Shown here piece after piece: positions 49,356-59,249 of a stretch of 64,000 nucleotides of DNA. Location of the stretch: contig JAJQRF010000003.1 of NCBI GenBank assembly GCA_021228405.1, forward strand, positions 151,581-215,580, read 5' to 3'. Numbering within the stretch: the stretch's first letter is position 1; every line of letters begins with the position of its first letter. The position numbers and the translations under genes were made by a program. Under the pieces are notes generated by a model. It saw only the letters and a list, made by a program, of their open reading frames with translations, was not told where the DNA came from and searched no databases. Source of the stretch: Pyrinomonadaceae bacterium (GTDB taxonomy: Bacteria; Acidobacteriota; Blastocatellia; Pyrinomonadales; Pyrinomonadaceae).

Positions 49356-51338
49356 TTACGGTCTGTCATACGCCGGTGCGGGCAGATCGCCCGTTGTGCC
49401 GAAAGCAACTGCCGCGAAAGCTCCGTTCGAGCTTCGGAGGCTATACCAGTTTCCGTTACGGAACACGGCAATGTCGTCCTTGCCGTCGCCGTCATAATCG
49501 CCGACTGCGGGAACGTCGCCCGTCGTGCCGAACGCGGTTGCAACGAAAGTTCCGGTCGCGGTTCGCAAGCTATACCAGTTTCCGGCGCGGAAAACGGTGA
49601 TGTCGCTTCTGCCGTCGCCGTCGTAATCACCCGGAACGGGAACGTCGCCGGCTTGTCCGAAAGCGACTGCCGCAAATCCGCCGCCGCCGCTGTTCAGACG
49701 ATACCAGGTTCCGTTCGACGGACGGAAAACGCAAACGTCGTATTTGCCGTCGCCGTCGTAATCGTTGGCAACGGGAACGTCGCCGTTCGTGCCGAACGAG
49801 GTCGCATTGAAAGAATTATTCGAGCTGTTCAGACGATACCAGGTTCCGTTTGACGGGCGGAAAACGGTCACGTCGGCTTTCTGGTCGCCGTCATAGTCGC
49901 CCGCCACGGGAATGTCGCCGTTCACGCCGAAAGCAGTGGCACCGAGCGTATTGTTGCCGCTCCGCAGATAATACCAGGTTCCGTTCGACGGACGGAAAAC
50001 GCCGACATCGGCGATGTTGTCGCCGTCGTAATCTTCGGGCGCGGGAACGTCGGTCGCGCTTCCGAAGTTTTGCGCCGAGAACGAATTATCCGAGCTGTTC
50101 AGGATATACCAGCTTCCTGCCGACGGGCGGAAAACGGACGTATCGGTCTTGAAATCGCCGTCGAAATCCGCCGAAGCGTTCGAGCGAACGATCTTGTCGA
50201 TCGTGCCGTTGTTGAAGCAGACGTAGATTTCGCCGTCCGAATCTTCGCCGAACGAAACGACGCTTCTTGTTCCATCGACTAGCAGAGTTTGCGTATTATT
50301 GAACCAATACCAGATTTCACCCGAACAATAATCGGCGTAAGTGTATGCGCCGTTCGGCAGTGCGCCCTGCGTTCCGCGATAGACGTAGCCGCCCGTGATC
50401 GAACAGCGTCCGCCCGTGTGCGTGTAGGTGAAAATCGGCGGAACTTGCGTGATCGGCGAACCTCCGCCCGCGCAGAGGCTCGGATCGAGATTGGTGCACG
50501 TATTTCCTTCGTAAACGCGCCAACCGTAATTGCTTCCCTTCGTGATGATGTCGAATTCTTCGATGTTATTCTGTCCGACATCGCCCGCCCAAAGCTGATT
50601 CGTGCCGCCGCGGTCAAACGACCAACGCCACGGATTTCTGATACCGATCGCGTAAACTTCGTCCGCACCGGCAACACCGACATACGGATTATCCGCCGGA
50701 ACCGTGTAAGCAGGTGTTGGCGGATTTGCGTCGAGGCTCGGCGTGATTCTCAAAAATTTGCCGAGCAGATTGTCGATATTCTGCGCGCGCGCGCCCGGAT
50801 CGTTTGCCGAACCGCCGTCGCCCATTCCGATATACAGATTGCCGTCGGGTCCGAAATCGATCATTCCGCCATTATGATTTGAGAACGGTTGGGCGATGGT
50901 CAAAATCACGCGTTCCGTCGCAATATCGGCGGTCGTGTTATTGTTTGAAGCGGTGTAACGCGCAATGACGGTCGCGCCGTCGCCGACGCGGGTATAATTA
51001 ACGAAAAAATATCCGTTCGTCGCAAACTGCGGGTGAAACGTCAAACCCAAAAGCCCGCGTTCGTCGCCGACCGAAACGGGAACCGTGATCTTGGAACTCA
51101 GATTGATAAAATCCGTCGGCGCGGTCGCGCCCGGCTGTAAAACGCGGATTACTCCGCCTTGCTGTAAAATAAAAAGCCGTCCCGTTCCGTCGTTTGCCGA
51201 ACGAATCAAAACCGGACGCGATAAACCTGTCAAAAAAGGCTGTAATTTCGGCGTTGCGGGCGAACCGCCGCCGAAGGCATTGATCGTCAAAAAGATAAAA
51301 CTCAATGCCACTACTGCCAAAAACTTAATTTTCTTCAT
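49356..51338 (-). CDS. Secreted PQQ-type sugar/sorbosone dehydrogenase with FG-GAP-like repeats
   Basis: A 660-aa exported protein. After a signal peptide (LAVVALSFIFLTINAFG) comes a six-bladed glucose/sorbosone dehydrogenase domain (about 30-390; RPVLIRSANDGTGRLFILQQ, ERGLLGLTFHPQFATNGYFF, NHNGGMIDFGPDGNLYIGMG, RNPWRWSFD), which in this family binds PQQ and Ca2+. From about 390 to the end are at least six repeats of about 38 residues with the core DYDGDGKxDxxVFRPSNGTWY, a VCBS/FG-GAP-like calcium-binding beta-propeller repeat. The dehydrogenase oxidises aldoses in the periplasm; the substrate is unknown. Confidence 0.9.
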   Translation of the reverse strand: MKKIKFLAVVALSFIFLTINAFGGGSPATPKLQPFLTGLSRPVLIRSANDGTGRLFILQQGGVIRVLQPGATAPTDFINLSSKITVPVSVGDERGLLGLTFHPQFATNGYFFVNYTRVGDGATVIARYTASNNNTTADIATERVILTIAQPFSNHNGGMIDFGPDGNLYIGMGDGGSANDPGARAQNIDNLLGKFLRITPSLDANPPTPAYTVPADNPYVGVAGADEVYAIGIRNPWRWSFDRGGTNQLWAGDVGQNNIEEFDIITKGSNYGWRVYEGNTCTNLDPSLCAGGGSPITQVPPIFTYTHTGGRCSITGGYVYRGTQGALPNGAYTYADYCSGEIWYWFNNTQTLLVDGTRSVVSFGEDSDGEIYVCFNNGTIDKIVRSNASADFDGDFKTDTSVFRPSAGSWYILNSSDNSFSAQNFGSATDVPAPEDYDGDNIADVGVFRPSNGTWYYLRSGNNTLGATAFGVNGDIPVAGDYDGDQKADVTVFRPSNGTWYRLNSSNNSFNATSFGTNGDVPVANDYDGDGKYDVCVFRPSNGTWYRLNSGGGGFAAVAFGQAGDVPVPGDYDGDGRSDITVFRAGNWYSLRTATGTFVATAFGTTGDVPAVGDYDGDGKDDIAVFRNGNWYSLRSSNGAFAAVAFGTTGDLPAPAYDRP

Positions 51339-51632
51339 TTCAAATCTCCCAAACTAATTTCTGCTCGGACTTCCCTTCGCATTTATAAATTGCCGCCGCC
51401 TTCGGCTGAACCGAAGCATTTCACAGATAGCTGTAATGATACCGCAAAAAGCGAAGAGAGGCTGAATTCTAATTTATTATATTTACCGTTTGAAGTTGTT
51501 AAAGACTATCTCTGATTGTAGCGATTTGCAGAAGATAAAAGCAAGAAAAAACTGTTGATTTAAGGAATATACAAACCTGCGCCGCGACAAAAAACGGCAC
51601 ACTGCATTAAAAAATCATATGCCGCGATGATT

Positions 51633-51800
51633 GCAGTCCGCACCTGGACATTTGCAATCTGTTCGGCGGCACTTGCAAACTGTTCACAGGTATTTGCCGA
51701 TTGTTCGGCGGCATCTGCGATAAGTGCGGTGATGGTTGCAGAAGGTTCGGAGGCATTTGAAAGTTGCTTCGCGCTACTTGAAAGCCGCACTTTTGCCATA
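51633..51800. repeat. Eight-unit, 21-bp tandem repeat (array C)
   Basis: Units start every 21 bp from 51633 to 51780. The plus-strand pattern is roughly gcnnnytgttcggcggcatyt. On the minus strand it stays open from a GTG at 51826 (88 aa) and encodes heptads such as SAAEQIA, DAAEQSA and NTCEQFA. An ATG at 51799 could also start it. Whether this is a real small protein is uncertain. The remainder of 51339-51852 shows nothing else. Confidence 0.9.
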
Positions 51801-51852
51801 TCTTCTGTTTTAAATTCGTTTCTCACCGAAATTGAGTTAATATTCTCCCACT

Positions 51853-53586
51853 ATGAAACGACTGACCGCTATTGTTTTTCTGTTTATTTTTTTGACGAAT
51901 GCGTTCGCGCAAACGGCGGACGATCTTGCGAATTATAACGAACCGCCGAGCAGTTTGCGCGGCGTGATCGAAAAATACCGTGCGGATTACGGCATTCTGG
52001 ACAGGTTTTATTCGGCGCGTGAATCGGCAAATCGGCGGGCGCGTTTCGCGCAGTTGAACGCGGAATGGCTTGCGCTTTTGAGTCGGCAGAAATTTGACGC
52101 GCTCAACCACGATGAACAAATCGATTATCTGGTTTTCGAGAATTATTTGAAGCACGAACAGCGCGAATCGGCGCGAAACGAAAAGCAATTTGCGGAGATT
52201 TCGGCGTTGCTGCCATTTCTAAAAACTATCACCGACCTCGAAGATGCGCGGCGCAAGCTGGAAACGGTCGATGCCGCGAAAACCGCCGCTTTGCTCAACG
52301 AGCTTAACAAAATCGTCGTGCAGACGCAGAAGGACATCGATGCGGGAAAAATCGCCAAACCGAAGCAAACCGCCGCCAACCGTGCGGCGCGGACGGTCGA
52401 TTCGTTGCGCAGAACGTTGAAAGGCTGGTTCGATTTTTATAATGCTTACGACCCCGATTTTACGTGGTGGAACGCGGAAACCTACAAAACTCTCGACGCT
52501 TCTTTGCAATCTTACCGCGTATTTTTGCTCGATAAGCTCGTCGGCATCAGACCCGACGACAAAACGACCATCATCGGCGACCCGATCGGGCGCGAGGCAC
52601 TCATCGAAGAACTGGAATTTGAAATGATTCCTTACACGCCCGAAGAATTGGTCGAAATCGCCAACAAGGAATTTGCGTGGTGCGAAGCGGAAATGAAAAA
52701 GGCTTCCGCCGCGATGGGTTACGGCGAAGATTGGAAACGTGCGCTCGAAGCCGTCAAACAAAAATACGTCGCGCCGGGAAAACAACCCGAATTAATTAAA
52801 AATCTTGCGTATGAAGCAATCGAATTTGTTGAGAAAAACGAGTTTGTCACCGTTCCGAAAGCGGCGCGTGACGGTTGGCGCATGGAAATGATGTCGCCCG
52901 AACGCCAACTGGTCGCGCCGTTCTTTCTCGGCGGCGAAACGATTCTCGTCGCTTATCCGACCAGCACGATGACGCACGAGCAGAAATTAATGAGTCTGCG
53001 CGGCAACAATCCGCATTTTTCGCACGCCGTCGCGCATCACGAACTGATTCCCGGACATCATCTCCAAGGTTTTATGATCGAGCGTTACCGCCCGTATCGG
53101 CGGCAGTTTTACACGCCTTTCTGGATGGAAGGCTGGGCTTTGTATTGGGAATTTCTGCTCTGGGACAAAGGTTTCAATAAAACGCCCGAAGATCGCGTCG
53201 GCGCGCTTTTCTGGCGGATGCACCGCTGTGCGCGAATCATTTTCAGTTTGAATTTTCACCTCGAAAAAATGACTCCGACGGAAGCCGTCGATTTTCTCGT
53301 CGAACGCGTCGGGCACGAACGCGAAAACGCGCTCGGCGAAGTCCGCCGCTCTTTTTCGGGCGATTACGGACCGCTCTATCAGATCGCATATATGATCGGC
53401 GGTCTGCAATTCTATCAGCTTCATAAAGATTTGGTCGACACAAAAAAAATGACCGACAGACAATTTCACGATGCGATCTTAAAGGAAGGTCCGATTCCCG
53501 TCGAAATGGTCAGAAGCATTTTGACGAAACAAAAACTGACGAAGGATTTCAAGACGAATTGGCGTTTTTATAACGGTTTGAAGTAG
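51853..53586 (+). CDS. Secreted DUF885-family protein (putative metallopeptidase)
   Basis: A 577-aa DUF885 protein with a signal peptide (LTAIVFLFIFLTNAFA). The core zinc-binding-like region HAVAHHELIPGHHLQGFM resembles an HExxxGH gluzincin-type motif, and FYTPFWMEGWALYWEFLLW gives the downstream Glu. The family is distantly related to carboxypeptidases. The protein stands alone on the strand. Repeat array C is just upstream, ending 52 bp before its ATG. Confidence 0.85.
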   Translation: MKRLTAIVFLFIFLTNAFAQTADDLANYNEPPSSLRGVIEKYRADYGILDRFYSARESANRRARFAQLNAEWLALLSRQKFDALNHDEQIDYLVFENYLKHEQRESARNEKQFAEISALLPFLKTITDLEDARRKLETVDAAKTAALLNELNKIVVQTQKDIDAGKIAKPKQTAANRAARTVDSLRRTLKGWFDFYNAYDPDFTWWNAETYKTLDASLQSYRVFLLDKLVGIRPDDKTTIIGDPIGREALIEELEFEMIPYTPEELVEIANKEFAWCEAEMKKASAAMGYGEDWKRALEAVKQKYVAPGKQPELIKNLAYEAIEFVEKNEFVTVPKAARDGWRMEMMSPERQLVAPFFLGGETILVAYPTSTMTHEQKLMSLRGNNPHFSHAVAHHELIPGHHLQGFMIERYRPYRRQFYTPFWMEGWALYWEFLLWDKGFNKTPEDRVGALFWRMHRCARIIFSLNFHLEKMTPTEAVDFLVERVGHERENALGEVRRSFSGDYGPLYQIAYMIGGLQFYQLHKDLVDTKKMTDRQFHDAILKEGPIPVEMVRSILTKQKLTKDFKTNWRFYNGLK

Positions 53587-53596
53587 GAAGAAATCT

Positions 53597-53674
53597 GCCC
53601 ACGAAAGACACGAAAGAAACGAAAATAAATAAATGTTCCTTCTTTTTTCGTGTCTTTTCGTGTCTTTCGTGGGC
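53597..53674. repeat. CACGAAAG hairpin repeat between converging genes
   Basis: GCCCACGAAAGACACGAAA (53597-53615) and TTTCGTGTCTTTCGTGGGC (53656-53674) form a 19-bp perfect stem, with a further ACGAAAATAAAT loop between. Similar CACGAA words occur at 11495 and 19698. It probably ends both transcripts. Confidence 0.85.
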
Positions 53675-53691
53675 AACAATTTCTTAAAATT

Positions 53692-54219
53692 TTACGCGTC
53701 CCATTCGGTGATGACTTTGCCGTTGATGGCGTAATCGACACCTTTGATCGACGGAAATTGTTTGAGCGTCGCTTCGATCGGTTTCATCACGAAATCCGCC
53801 GCCGTGATCGCCGTGTCGAGATAACATCCGGCTTCGGGGCGAAAATTGACGATCGCCGTGCCTTTTTTGATCTTGATGCCGATGAAGTAATCCGCGAGCG
53901 GTTTTGCTTTATCCGGCGAACATTCTTCGCGTCCGGTCACTATGTCTTTGACCTCGTAAGTTGACATCAAACCCAACTTTTTTTCGTCCGCGTTCACGCC
54001 TTTGAGCAATTCACGGAGTGCGGTGTCGGCAACCGCGCTCGTTTTTTTAACGGTGCGCTCGACCTTGACGAGTTCGACTACGCCTTCTGCATTATCCTTC
54101 GGAAAAAAAAGGCTGATCTTCATTGTCCCGGCGGTCTGCGCCTGTGTCGTTTGCGCGAAACCGAGCAGAAAAATGCCGAAAAGCATTGCGATCAATGTGT
54201 AAAATTTGCGATTATTCAT
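53692..54219 (-). CDS. Secreted GerMN-domain protein
   Basis: A 175-aa protein with a signal peptide (LIAMLFGIFLLGFAQTTQA) and a GerMN-type (spore germination) domain: KISLFFPKDNAEG, ELVKVERTVKKT, TALRELLKGVNADEKKLGLM, and IVNFRPEAGCYLDTAI. GerMN domains occur in lipoproteins of non-spore-formers too, of unknown role. The ATG at 54219 gives the signal peptide; the ATG at 54273 is in sequence not resembling one. Confidence 0.8.
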   Translation of the reverse strand: MNNRKFYTLIAMLFGIFLLGFAQTTQAQTAGTMKISLFFPKDNAEGVVELVKVERTVKKTSAVADTALRELLKGVNADEKKLGLMSTYEVKDIVTGREECSPDKAKPLADYFIGIKIKKGTAIVNFRPEAGCYLDTAITAADFVMKPIEATLKQFPSIKGVDYAINGKVITEWDA

Positions 54220-54369
54220 AATATTTTTCACCTTATAAAAAGCTAATGAATCGAAGTTTAAGTCAAAAAACAAAAATTTTCATCACCTGTTCGGGTAGTA
54301 ACTTGAAACTAAATCGGAATCTGCGCGTTTGTTGTTTTTGAGTTTTTGGACGCAATTTTAAAAAATCGA

Positions 54370-55764
54370 ATGAAAAATTTATACATCAGAAAATGGGTAG
54401 TTATTACGGTGTTTTTGCTGTCGGCAAACTTTCACGGGTTTGCACAGACCGCGAAAAAAGCTGTTGTTGAAGAAAGAAACGTCCGCGCACAGATGGAATT
54501 TCTGGCGGGTGACGCTTTGCAGGGACGCGGCAGCGGGACGATCTTTGAGCGCATCGCGGCGGAATATATCGGCTCACAGTTTATGCAGTTCGGGCTTGAA
54601 CCGGCGGGCGAAAAAGACGCTTCCGGGCGGCAGACTTTCGTGCAGAGCGTCGAAGTTGCGGGCAGAAGTTACTTGCAGGAAATGAAGGTTTCGGGCGAGC
54701 TCGCAAATTCGTTCGCGATGGGAAAAGACTTCGCATTTTTCTCCATTTCATCTAAGGAAATCGTCGGAGAATTGCAGAAATTAAAGGTCGGCGAAAAGGC
54801 GAAAAGCGGTGCGGTCGTGTTTTTAATGATCGATGAAAACGCCGAGTTCGCTTCGTTGCAGGAAAGCCTCGGGCAATTTTTCCGTGACGGCGCGGCGGCG
54901 GTTTTTATGAGTGAAAACAAACGATTCACCGACGATTGGAAGGAAATCAACGACCGCAAACCCGCGCTCGGTCGGCGCGGAAGTCTGGCGGCGACGACAA
55001 AAAGCGGAACGGAAGCATTGTCGAAACTGGCGGACGGCACGCGGATCGAGATGCGCGGCACGTTTTCCGAACCGCAAAAAGGCGCGACGTGGAACGCGAT
55101 GGGAAAGATCACAGGAACCGATCCGAAACTTGGCTCGGAAGTTATTCTCCTGACCTCGCATTTGGATCATCTCGGCATTCGTCCGAACGCACCGGGCGAC
55201 GACAAAATATTTAACGGTGCGGACGACGATGCTTCGGGAACGGTCGCGGTTTTGGAACTTGCAAGAACTCTCGCAAGCGGTAAAAAACCGAAGCGGACGG
55301 TTTATTTCGTCTGTTTCGGAAGCGAAGAAGCCGGCGGACACGGCGCGACTTATTTCGTTAACAATCTTCCTTTCCCGAAGGAAAAACTGATCGCCAATCT
55401 CGAATTTGAAATGATCGGTCGCCCCGATGCGAAGGTCAAAGCCGAGGAACTCTGGCTGACGGGCTATGAACGCTCGAATCTCGGAGCGGAATTAGCAAAG
55501 CGCGGTGCGAAACTGGTGCAAGACCCCCATCCCGAAGAGAATTTCTTTCAGCGTTCGGATAATTTCACGCTTGCCAGACAAGGAATTATCGCGCACACGG
55601 TTTCCAGTTTCGGTCTGCACACCGATTATCACCACGCCAGCGACGAAGTGAAAACAATCGATTTCGTGCATATGACGCGCTCGATAAACTCGATGATCGC
55701 GCCGATCGAATGGCTCGTCAATTCGGATTTCGTGCCTGTCTGGTATGAAGGCACGAAGCCGTAA
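54370..55764 (+). CDS. Secreted M28-family zinc aminopeptidase
   Basis: A 464-aa M28 peptidase with a signal peptide (VVITVFLLSANFHGFA). The inserted PA-like region (about 100-180) precedes the catalytic domain: TSHLDHLGIRPNAPGDD (His, Asp), NGADDDASGTVAVLE (Asp), GSEEAGGHGA (Glu, Glu), EFEMIGRP and HTDYHHASDEV (final His). All zinc ligands are present. It removes N-terminal amino acids from peptides in the periplasm or outside. ATG at 54370 is chosen for the signal peptide. Confidence 0.9.
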   Translation: MKNLYIRKWVVITVFLLSANFHGFAQTAKKAVVEERNVRAQMEFLAGDALQGRGSGTIFERIAAEYIGSQFMQFGLEPAGEKDASGRQTFVQSVEVAGRSYLQEMKVSGELANSFAMGKDFAFFSISSKEIVGELQKLKVGEKAKSGAVVFLMIDENAEFASLQESLGQFFRDGAAAVFMSENKRFTDDWKEINDRKPALGRRGSLAATTKSGTEALSKLADGTRIEMRGTFSEPQKGATWNAMGKITGTDPKLGSEVILLTSHLDHLGIRPNAPGDDKIFNGADDDASGTVAVLELARTLASGKKPKRTVYFVCFGSEEAGGHGATYFVNNLPFPKEKLIANLEFEMIGRPDAKVKAEELWLTGYERSNLGAELAKRGAKLVQDPHPEENFFQRSDNFTLARQGIIAHTVSSFGLHTDYHHASDEVKTIDFVHMTRSINSMIAPIEWLVNSDFVPVWYEGTKP

Positions 55765-55776
55765 CAAATTTTGAAA

Positions 55777-55869
55777 CAACGATTGACGCAGATTAGCGCA
55801 GATTTCAAAAGAATTATTATCTTATATGTTTCTCTTTTTATAATCCGTGAAAATCAGCGTCAACCGTTG
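55777..55869. repeat. Imperfect inverted repeat after the M28 gene
   Basis: CAACGATTGACGC (55777-55789) and GCGTCAACCGTTG (55857-55869) pair with one mismatch, and inner GCAGATTTC/GAAAATCAG words extend the stem. It may act as a terminator or be a dispersed element. Confidence 0.6.
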
Positions 55870-56039
55870 TTGCTCCAACCCTGTATCAAATCCGTTCACA
55901 TCCCGCGTTTCGTTTTGTTACGAGAAATCAATGGATGATCGTCTAAATTGCTGTTCTACTTGAGTTTTGCGGTCTGGCATATTCATTGCTCAGATAATAT
56001 TTCAGAAGTAGCAAATATTTATATTTTGGAGAAAAAATT

Positions 56040-56252
56040 ATGGCAAAGATGGCAGTTACAACTCCCGACGGTGAACAACAGATTGTGAGAGAGGACACAG
56101 GCAAAGCGTATCGCGGCGTGATCTGGGCATTAATCAGCATTTTCGCGATTGCGGTGATCGGATTAATAATGTTTTTCGGTAGTGCGTTGCTTTCGGCGAC
56201 GGACGACACACCGACGCAAACGCCCGCGCAGATTGAACAAAAGCGGCAATAG
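56040..56252 (+). CDS. Small single-pass membrane protein
   Basis: A 70-aa protein with GGAG 8 bp before its ATG. A polar N-terminus (AKMAVTTPDGEQQIV) is followed by one helix (GVIWALISIFAIAVIGLIMF) and a short charged tail. No family recognised. It has its own terminator before tsaD. Confidence 0.65.
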   Translation: MAKMAVTTPDGEQQIVREDTGKAYRGVIWALISIFAIAVIGLIMFFGSALLSATDDTPTQTPAQIEQKRQ

Positions 56253-56275
56253 TTTCTATAATAGGATTTGTTTTT

Positions 56276-56316
56276 ATTCGCGTTTTCTTTTGAAGAAGGC
56301 GCGAATTTTATTTTTT
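56276..56316 (+). terminator. Intrinsic terminator before tsaD
   Basis: ATTCGCG (56276-56282) and CGCGAAT (56300-56306) form a stem over TTTTCTTTTGAAGAAGG, followed by TTTATTTTTTG. Confidence 0.7.
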
Positions 56317-56333
56317 GTAATAAAATCTGAACT

Positions 56334-57410
56334 ATGTTGATTTTAGGCATTGAAAGTTCCTGCGACGAAACGGCGGCGGCGGTCGTGCGCGACGGGCGCG
56401 AGATTTTGTCATCGGTCATTTCTTCGCAGATCGAGCTTCACCGACCATTCGGCGGGGTTTTTCCCGAACTTGCGGCAAATGCGCATCTCGAAAAGATCGA
56501 ACCCGTCGTGAAGGAAGCTCTGGAAACGGCAAACGTCACTTTCCGGGAAATCGACGCGGTGGCGGTCACGCAGGGTCCGGGATTGATCGGTTCGCTGTTG
56601 GTCGGCGTGAGTTACGCAAAGGCTCTGGCGTGGGGTTTGGACATTCCTTTTATCGGCGTAAATCACATCGAAGGACACGTTTATTCGATAGTTTTTGAAA
56701 ATCCGGCGGTCGAATATCCCGCACTCGCGCTGATCGTTTCGGGCGGACACACGAACCTTTTTTACGTTCCCGAAGAAGGAAAATATAAGGTCGTTTCGCG
56801 GACACGCGACGATGCGGCGGGCGAAGCGTTCGATAAGGTGGCGAAGATGCTCGGACTTTCTTATCCGGGCGGTCCCGTCATCGAAAAACTCGCCCGCGAA
56901 GGCGATGCGGACAAGATCAAATTTCCAATCGCGAAGATTTCGGACGGACGACCCGATTTCAGTTTCAGCGGTTTGAAAACCGCGGTTTCACGTTACATTC
57001 GTGAAAATAACGTGAAACCGCTCGCAGAAAACGAAGAGCCGGATCAGCAAATAAAAGACATCTGCGCGAGTTTTCAGGCGACCGTTATCAAGAGTCTGTT
57101 GAAAAATACGGCGAAACTTGCCGACGAACTTCATCCGAAAACCCTGATCGTCGCGGGCGGTGTCGCGTGTAACGGCGCGTTGCGCGAAGCATCGGAAAAG
57201 CTCGCTGAAAAATTAAATGTTCCCGTCTATTTCCCGTCGAAACATCTTTCGACCGACAACGCGGCAATGATCGCGGCGGCAGGACATTTTCATCTCAGAC
57301 AAGGTGAAACTTCGCCTTTGGAAATGACTGCTGACGTGACGCTTCGATTGCAAAATCTTGAAAACGAGGATGCGCAACTCAAAAGTAAAAAGGTTCGCTA
57401 TCGTTTGTAA
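56334..57410 (+). CDS. tsaD: tRNA N6-adenosine threonylcarbamoyltransferase TsaD
   Basis: A 358-aa TsaD (Gcp/YgjD) that puts the threonylcarbamoyl group on A37 of ANN-decoding tRNAs with TsaB, TsaC and TsaE. Seen: [18 protein letters not shown], the iron-binding [28 protein letters not shown] and [14 protein letters not shown] and [12 protein letters not shown]. All conserved. Other tsa genes are not in the window. Starts close to the previous terminator. Confidence 0.97.
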   Translation: MLILGIESSCDETAAAVVRDGREILSSVISSQIELHRPFGGVFPELAANAHLEKIEPVVKEALETANVTFREIDAVAVTQGPGLIGSLLVGVSYAKALAWGLDIPFIGVNHIEGHVYSIVFENPAVEYPALALIVSGGHTNLFYVPEEGKYKVVSRTRDDAAGEAFDKVAKMLGLSYPGGPVIEKLAREGDADKIKFPIAKISDGRPDFSFSGLKTAVSRYIRENNVKPLAENEEPDQQIKDICASFQATVIKSLLKNTAKLADELHPKTLIVAGGVACNGALREASEKLAEKLNVPVYFPSKHLSTDNAAMIAAAGHFHLRQGETSPLEMTADVTLRLQNLENEDAQLKSKKVRYRL

Positions 57411-57740
57411 GATCAGTTCTAAGCATTACGGCAGTCCACGTTACGCCAAACATATCCGGAAAAATTCAGGCACCGTAATGCTTCGATAATTTTTCTTCCT
57501 TAACAATTGATTTATCAAAAGCAATTTTGAATAAATTTATTTTTTCATTCCTGTCTTTTTCCCGCATTTTCGGAAACTGTAGGAATGTAACAAGGTCGGA
57601 CTGGATATCCGAACCTGCCCAAATTAAGCAAACAATAAAGATTCCCCGTGTTGATGCTGAAGCCAGAGTAGCCGGAGTGTATCTATTTTCCTGACCTGTT
57701 ACGAGATTTATCCCAATTTTCAAATTCAGGAGAAAACAGA
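57411..57740. other. Intergenic stretch with an 11-bp inverted repeat
   Basis: 330 bp without a convincing gene. AAGCATTACGG (57421-57431) and CCGTAATGCTT (57473-57483) are exact inverted repeats 41 bp apart. A minus-strand 85-codon open frame (57466-57723) overlaps but has no ribosome-binding site or recognisable motif. Confidence 0.55.
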
Positions 57741-59234
57741 ATGTATCTTATAAAAACAACTTCCGACAAATCGAAAAACTTCTGCGCGGAATCTTTATTG
57801 TTTGCGGTCAAATCAGTCGCGGCGGCGGTATCGGTCGCTCTGCTCGTTTTATTTATGTTTGTCGGCGCGAACGCGCAAACCGCAAATATTTACGGTCAAC
57901 TCGGCAACTTTGACGTGATCAATCATACCGGGCATCACAGCCACGGTTTCGAGATCGAACTCGAAGGAATTCATCCCGAAGACGTTTTCTATTCATATTC
58001 CTATCAACGCTACGGCGCGGCGCATATTACGGCAACCGCAACCGGAACGCTCGTGCGTTGGGAAAGTCCCTACAGCGGCGGCGCATTTACGGCAACGACG
58101 ATTCCGCACGCGCCGAACACGCCCTTTGCAGGTTCCTGCTATATGGGCGGCGCAAGCTACGATTCGAGCGGATGCGAACATTTCGGCGTTTCATTGCAGG
58201 CGACACCGACCAGAACGCAATACCGCTGGCTGATCGAAGATGCCGCCAATCCGGGAACTTTGATCGGTGTCAATCCGCCGCTGGCGATCGTTTCGCCCGT
58301 TTACACGATCATTCCGCCCGTCAGAGAAGGCGACGCGCCCGAACTCGAAGCGGAGATCGAAGCTCCCGAACCGGCGGAAGCTCCCGAACTTTACGGCAAC
58401 GCTCAATGGGTCAAGGTTTTCAAAACCCAACTGAACCGCGAAGTTTCGCTCGACGAATTGATTACGATCAACGAAGTCGTTCCGCAAGGCGCGGCACAGG
58501 TCGAAACCGAATGGGAACTGATCCAGGACGAACCCGCCAGCAACAGCAACGGAAACCGCCGTCAACGCCGTAATCAGGGTGCTTTGAACTTTGACACGCG
58601 CTCGGTTTTACGCCGTTACGAAGTTTATGCCTACACGGGCACATACGATCCGGTCACGCACGAAGCATTATGTGCCGATCTGGTTTGTAATGCTCCGGGC
58701 GAAGGCGAATTGGGAGAATTTCAAAGCGCGCAGATGGCAGCCGTAAACTTGAGCGTCAATTCGGTTTCAATCGCCAAGACAGGCAGTGGAACGGTCGAAT
58801 CGGCAGACAGATTGCTCAATTGCGGAACGAAATGCACGGCTTCATACAATCTGAACACTGCCGTTACTTTAACCGCAACTCCGGCGAAGGATTTTCTTTT
58901 CACGGGTTGGGGCGGAGCCTGCACGGGAAATATTTTAAGCTGTATCGTGACCCCGACCGATGCCGCTAACGTGATCGCAAACTTTGTCCAGACGTTCAGC
59001 GTTTCGGCTAAGACTTCGGGCGGAAAAGGTGCCGTCACATCTCCGGCAGGGATCAACTGCGGAAAAACCTGCTCGGTAAAAGTCGCGCGCGGAACGAACG
59101 TTGCTTTTACGGCAACGCCCGAACCCGGATTCCGTTTCGTCAACTGGACAGGCAGTTGTTCGGGAACCGCAACAACCTGCACGATACCGATCAATAATAT
59201 TGCCTCGGTGCAAGCAAACTTCGCTAAAAACTAA
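57741..59234 (+). CDS. Secreted protein with two InlB-type bacterial repeats
   Basis: A 497-aa exported protein. AGGAG stands 9 bp before the ATG; the signal segment is unusually long (about 1-46, SVAAAVSVALLVLFMFVGANA). The mature N-terminal domain (about 47-190, NHTGHHSHGFEIELEGIHPE) has no family I recognise. Then an acidic linker and, near the end, two Cys-containing InlB_B-type repeats: NCGTKCTASYNLNTAVTLTA...FTGWGGAC and NCGKTCSVKVARGTNVAFTA...FVNWTGSC. These repeats are typical of cell-surface proteins. A terminator follows. Confidence 0.8.
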   Translation: MYLIKTTSDKSKNFCAESLLFAVKSVAAAVSVALLVLFMFVGANAQTANIYGQLGNFDVINHTGHHSHGFEIELEGIHPEDVFYSYSYQRYGAAHITATATGTLVRWESPYSGGAFTATTIPHAPNTPFAGSCYMGGASYDSSGCEHFGVSLQATPTRTQYRWLIEDAANPGTLIGVNPPLAIVSPVYTIIPPVREGDAPELEAEIEAPEPAEAPELYGNAQWVKVFKTQLNREVSLDELITINEVVPQGAAQVETEWELIQDEPASNSNGNRRQRRNQGALNFDTRSVLRRYEVYAYTGTYDPVTHEALCADLVCNAPGEGELGEFQSAQMAAVNLSVNSVSIAKTGSGTVESADRLLNCGTKCTASYNLNTAVTLTATPAKDFLFTGWGGACTGNILSCIVTPTDAANVIANFVQTFSVSAKTSGGKGAVTSPAGINCGKTCSVKVARGTNVAFTATPEPGFRFVNWTGSCSGTATTCTIPINNIASVQANFAKN

Positions 59235-59249
59235 GACCGTCTGAAAGCT

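Noticed and set aside
55943-56419. Long minus-strand open frame of 158 codons across 56040-56252
   Set aside because: The plus-strand small gene there has a good ribosome-binding site and the frame also overlaps the tsaD start, so it is a shadow.
57466-57723. Minus-strand 85-codon open frame between tsaD and the InlB-repeat gene
   Set aside because: No ribosome-binding site, no recognisable motif, and it overlaps an 11-bp inverted repeat and the leader of the next gene. Possible but not supported.
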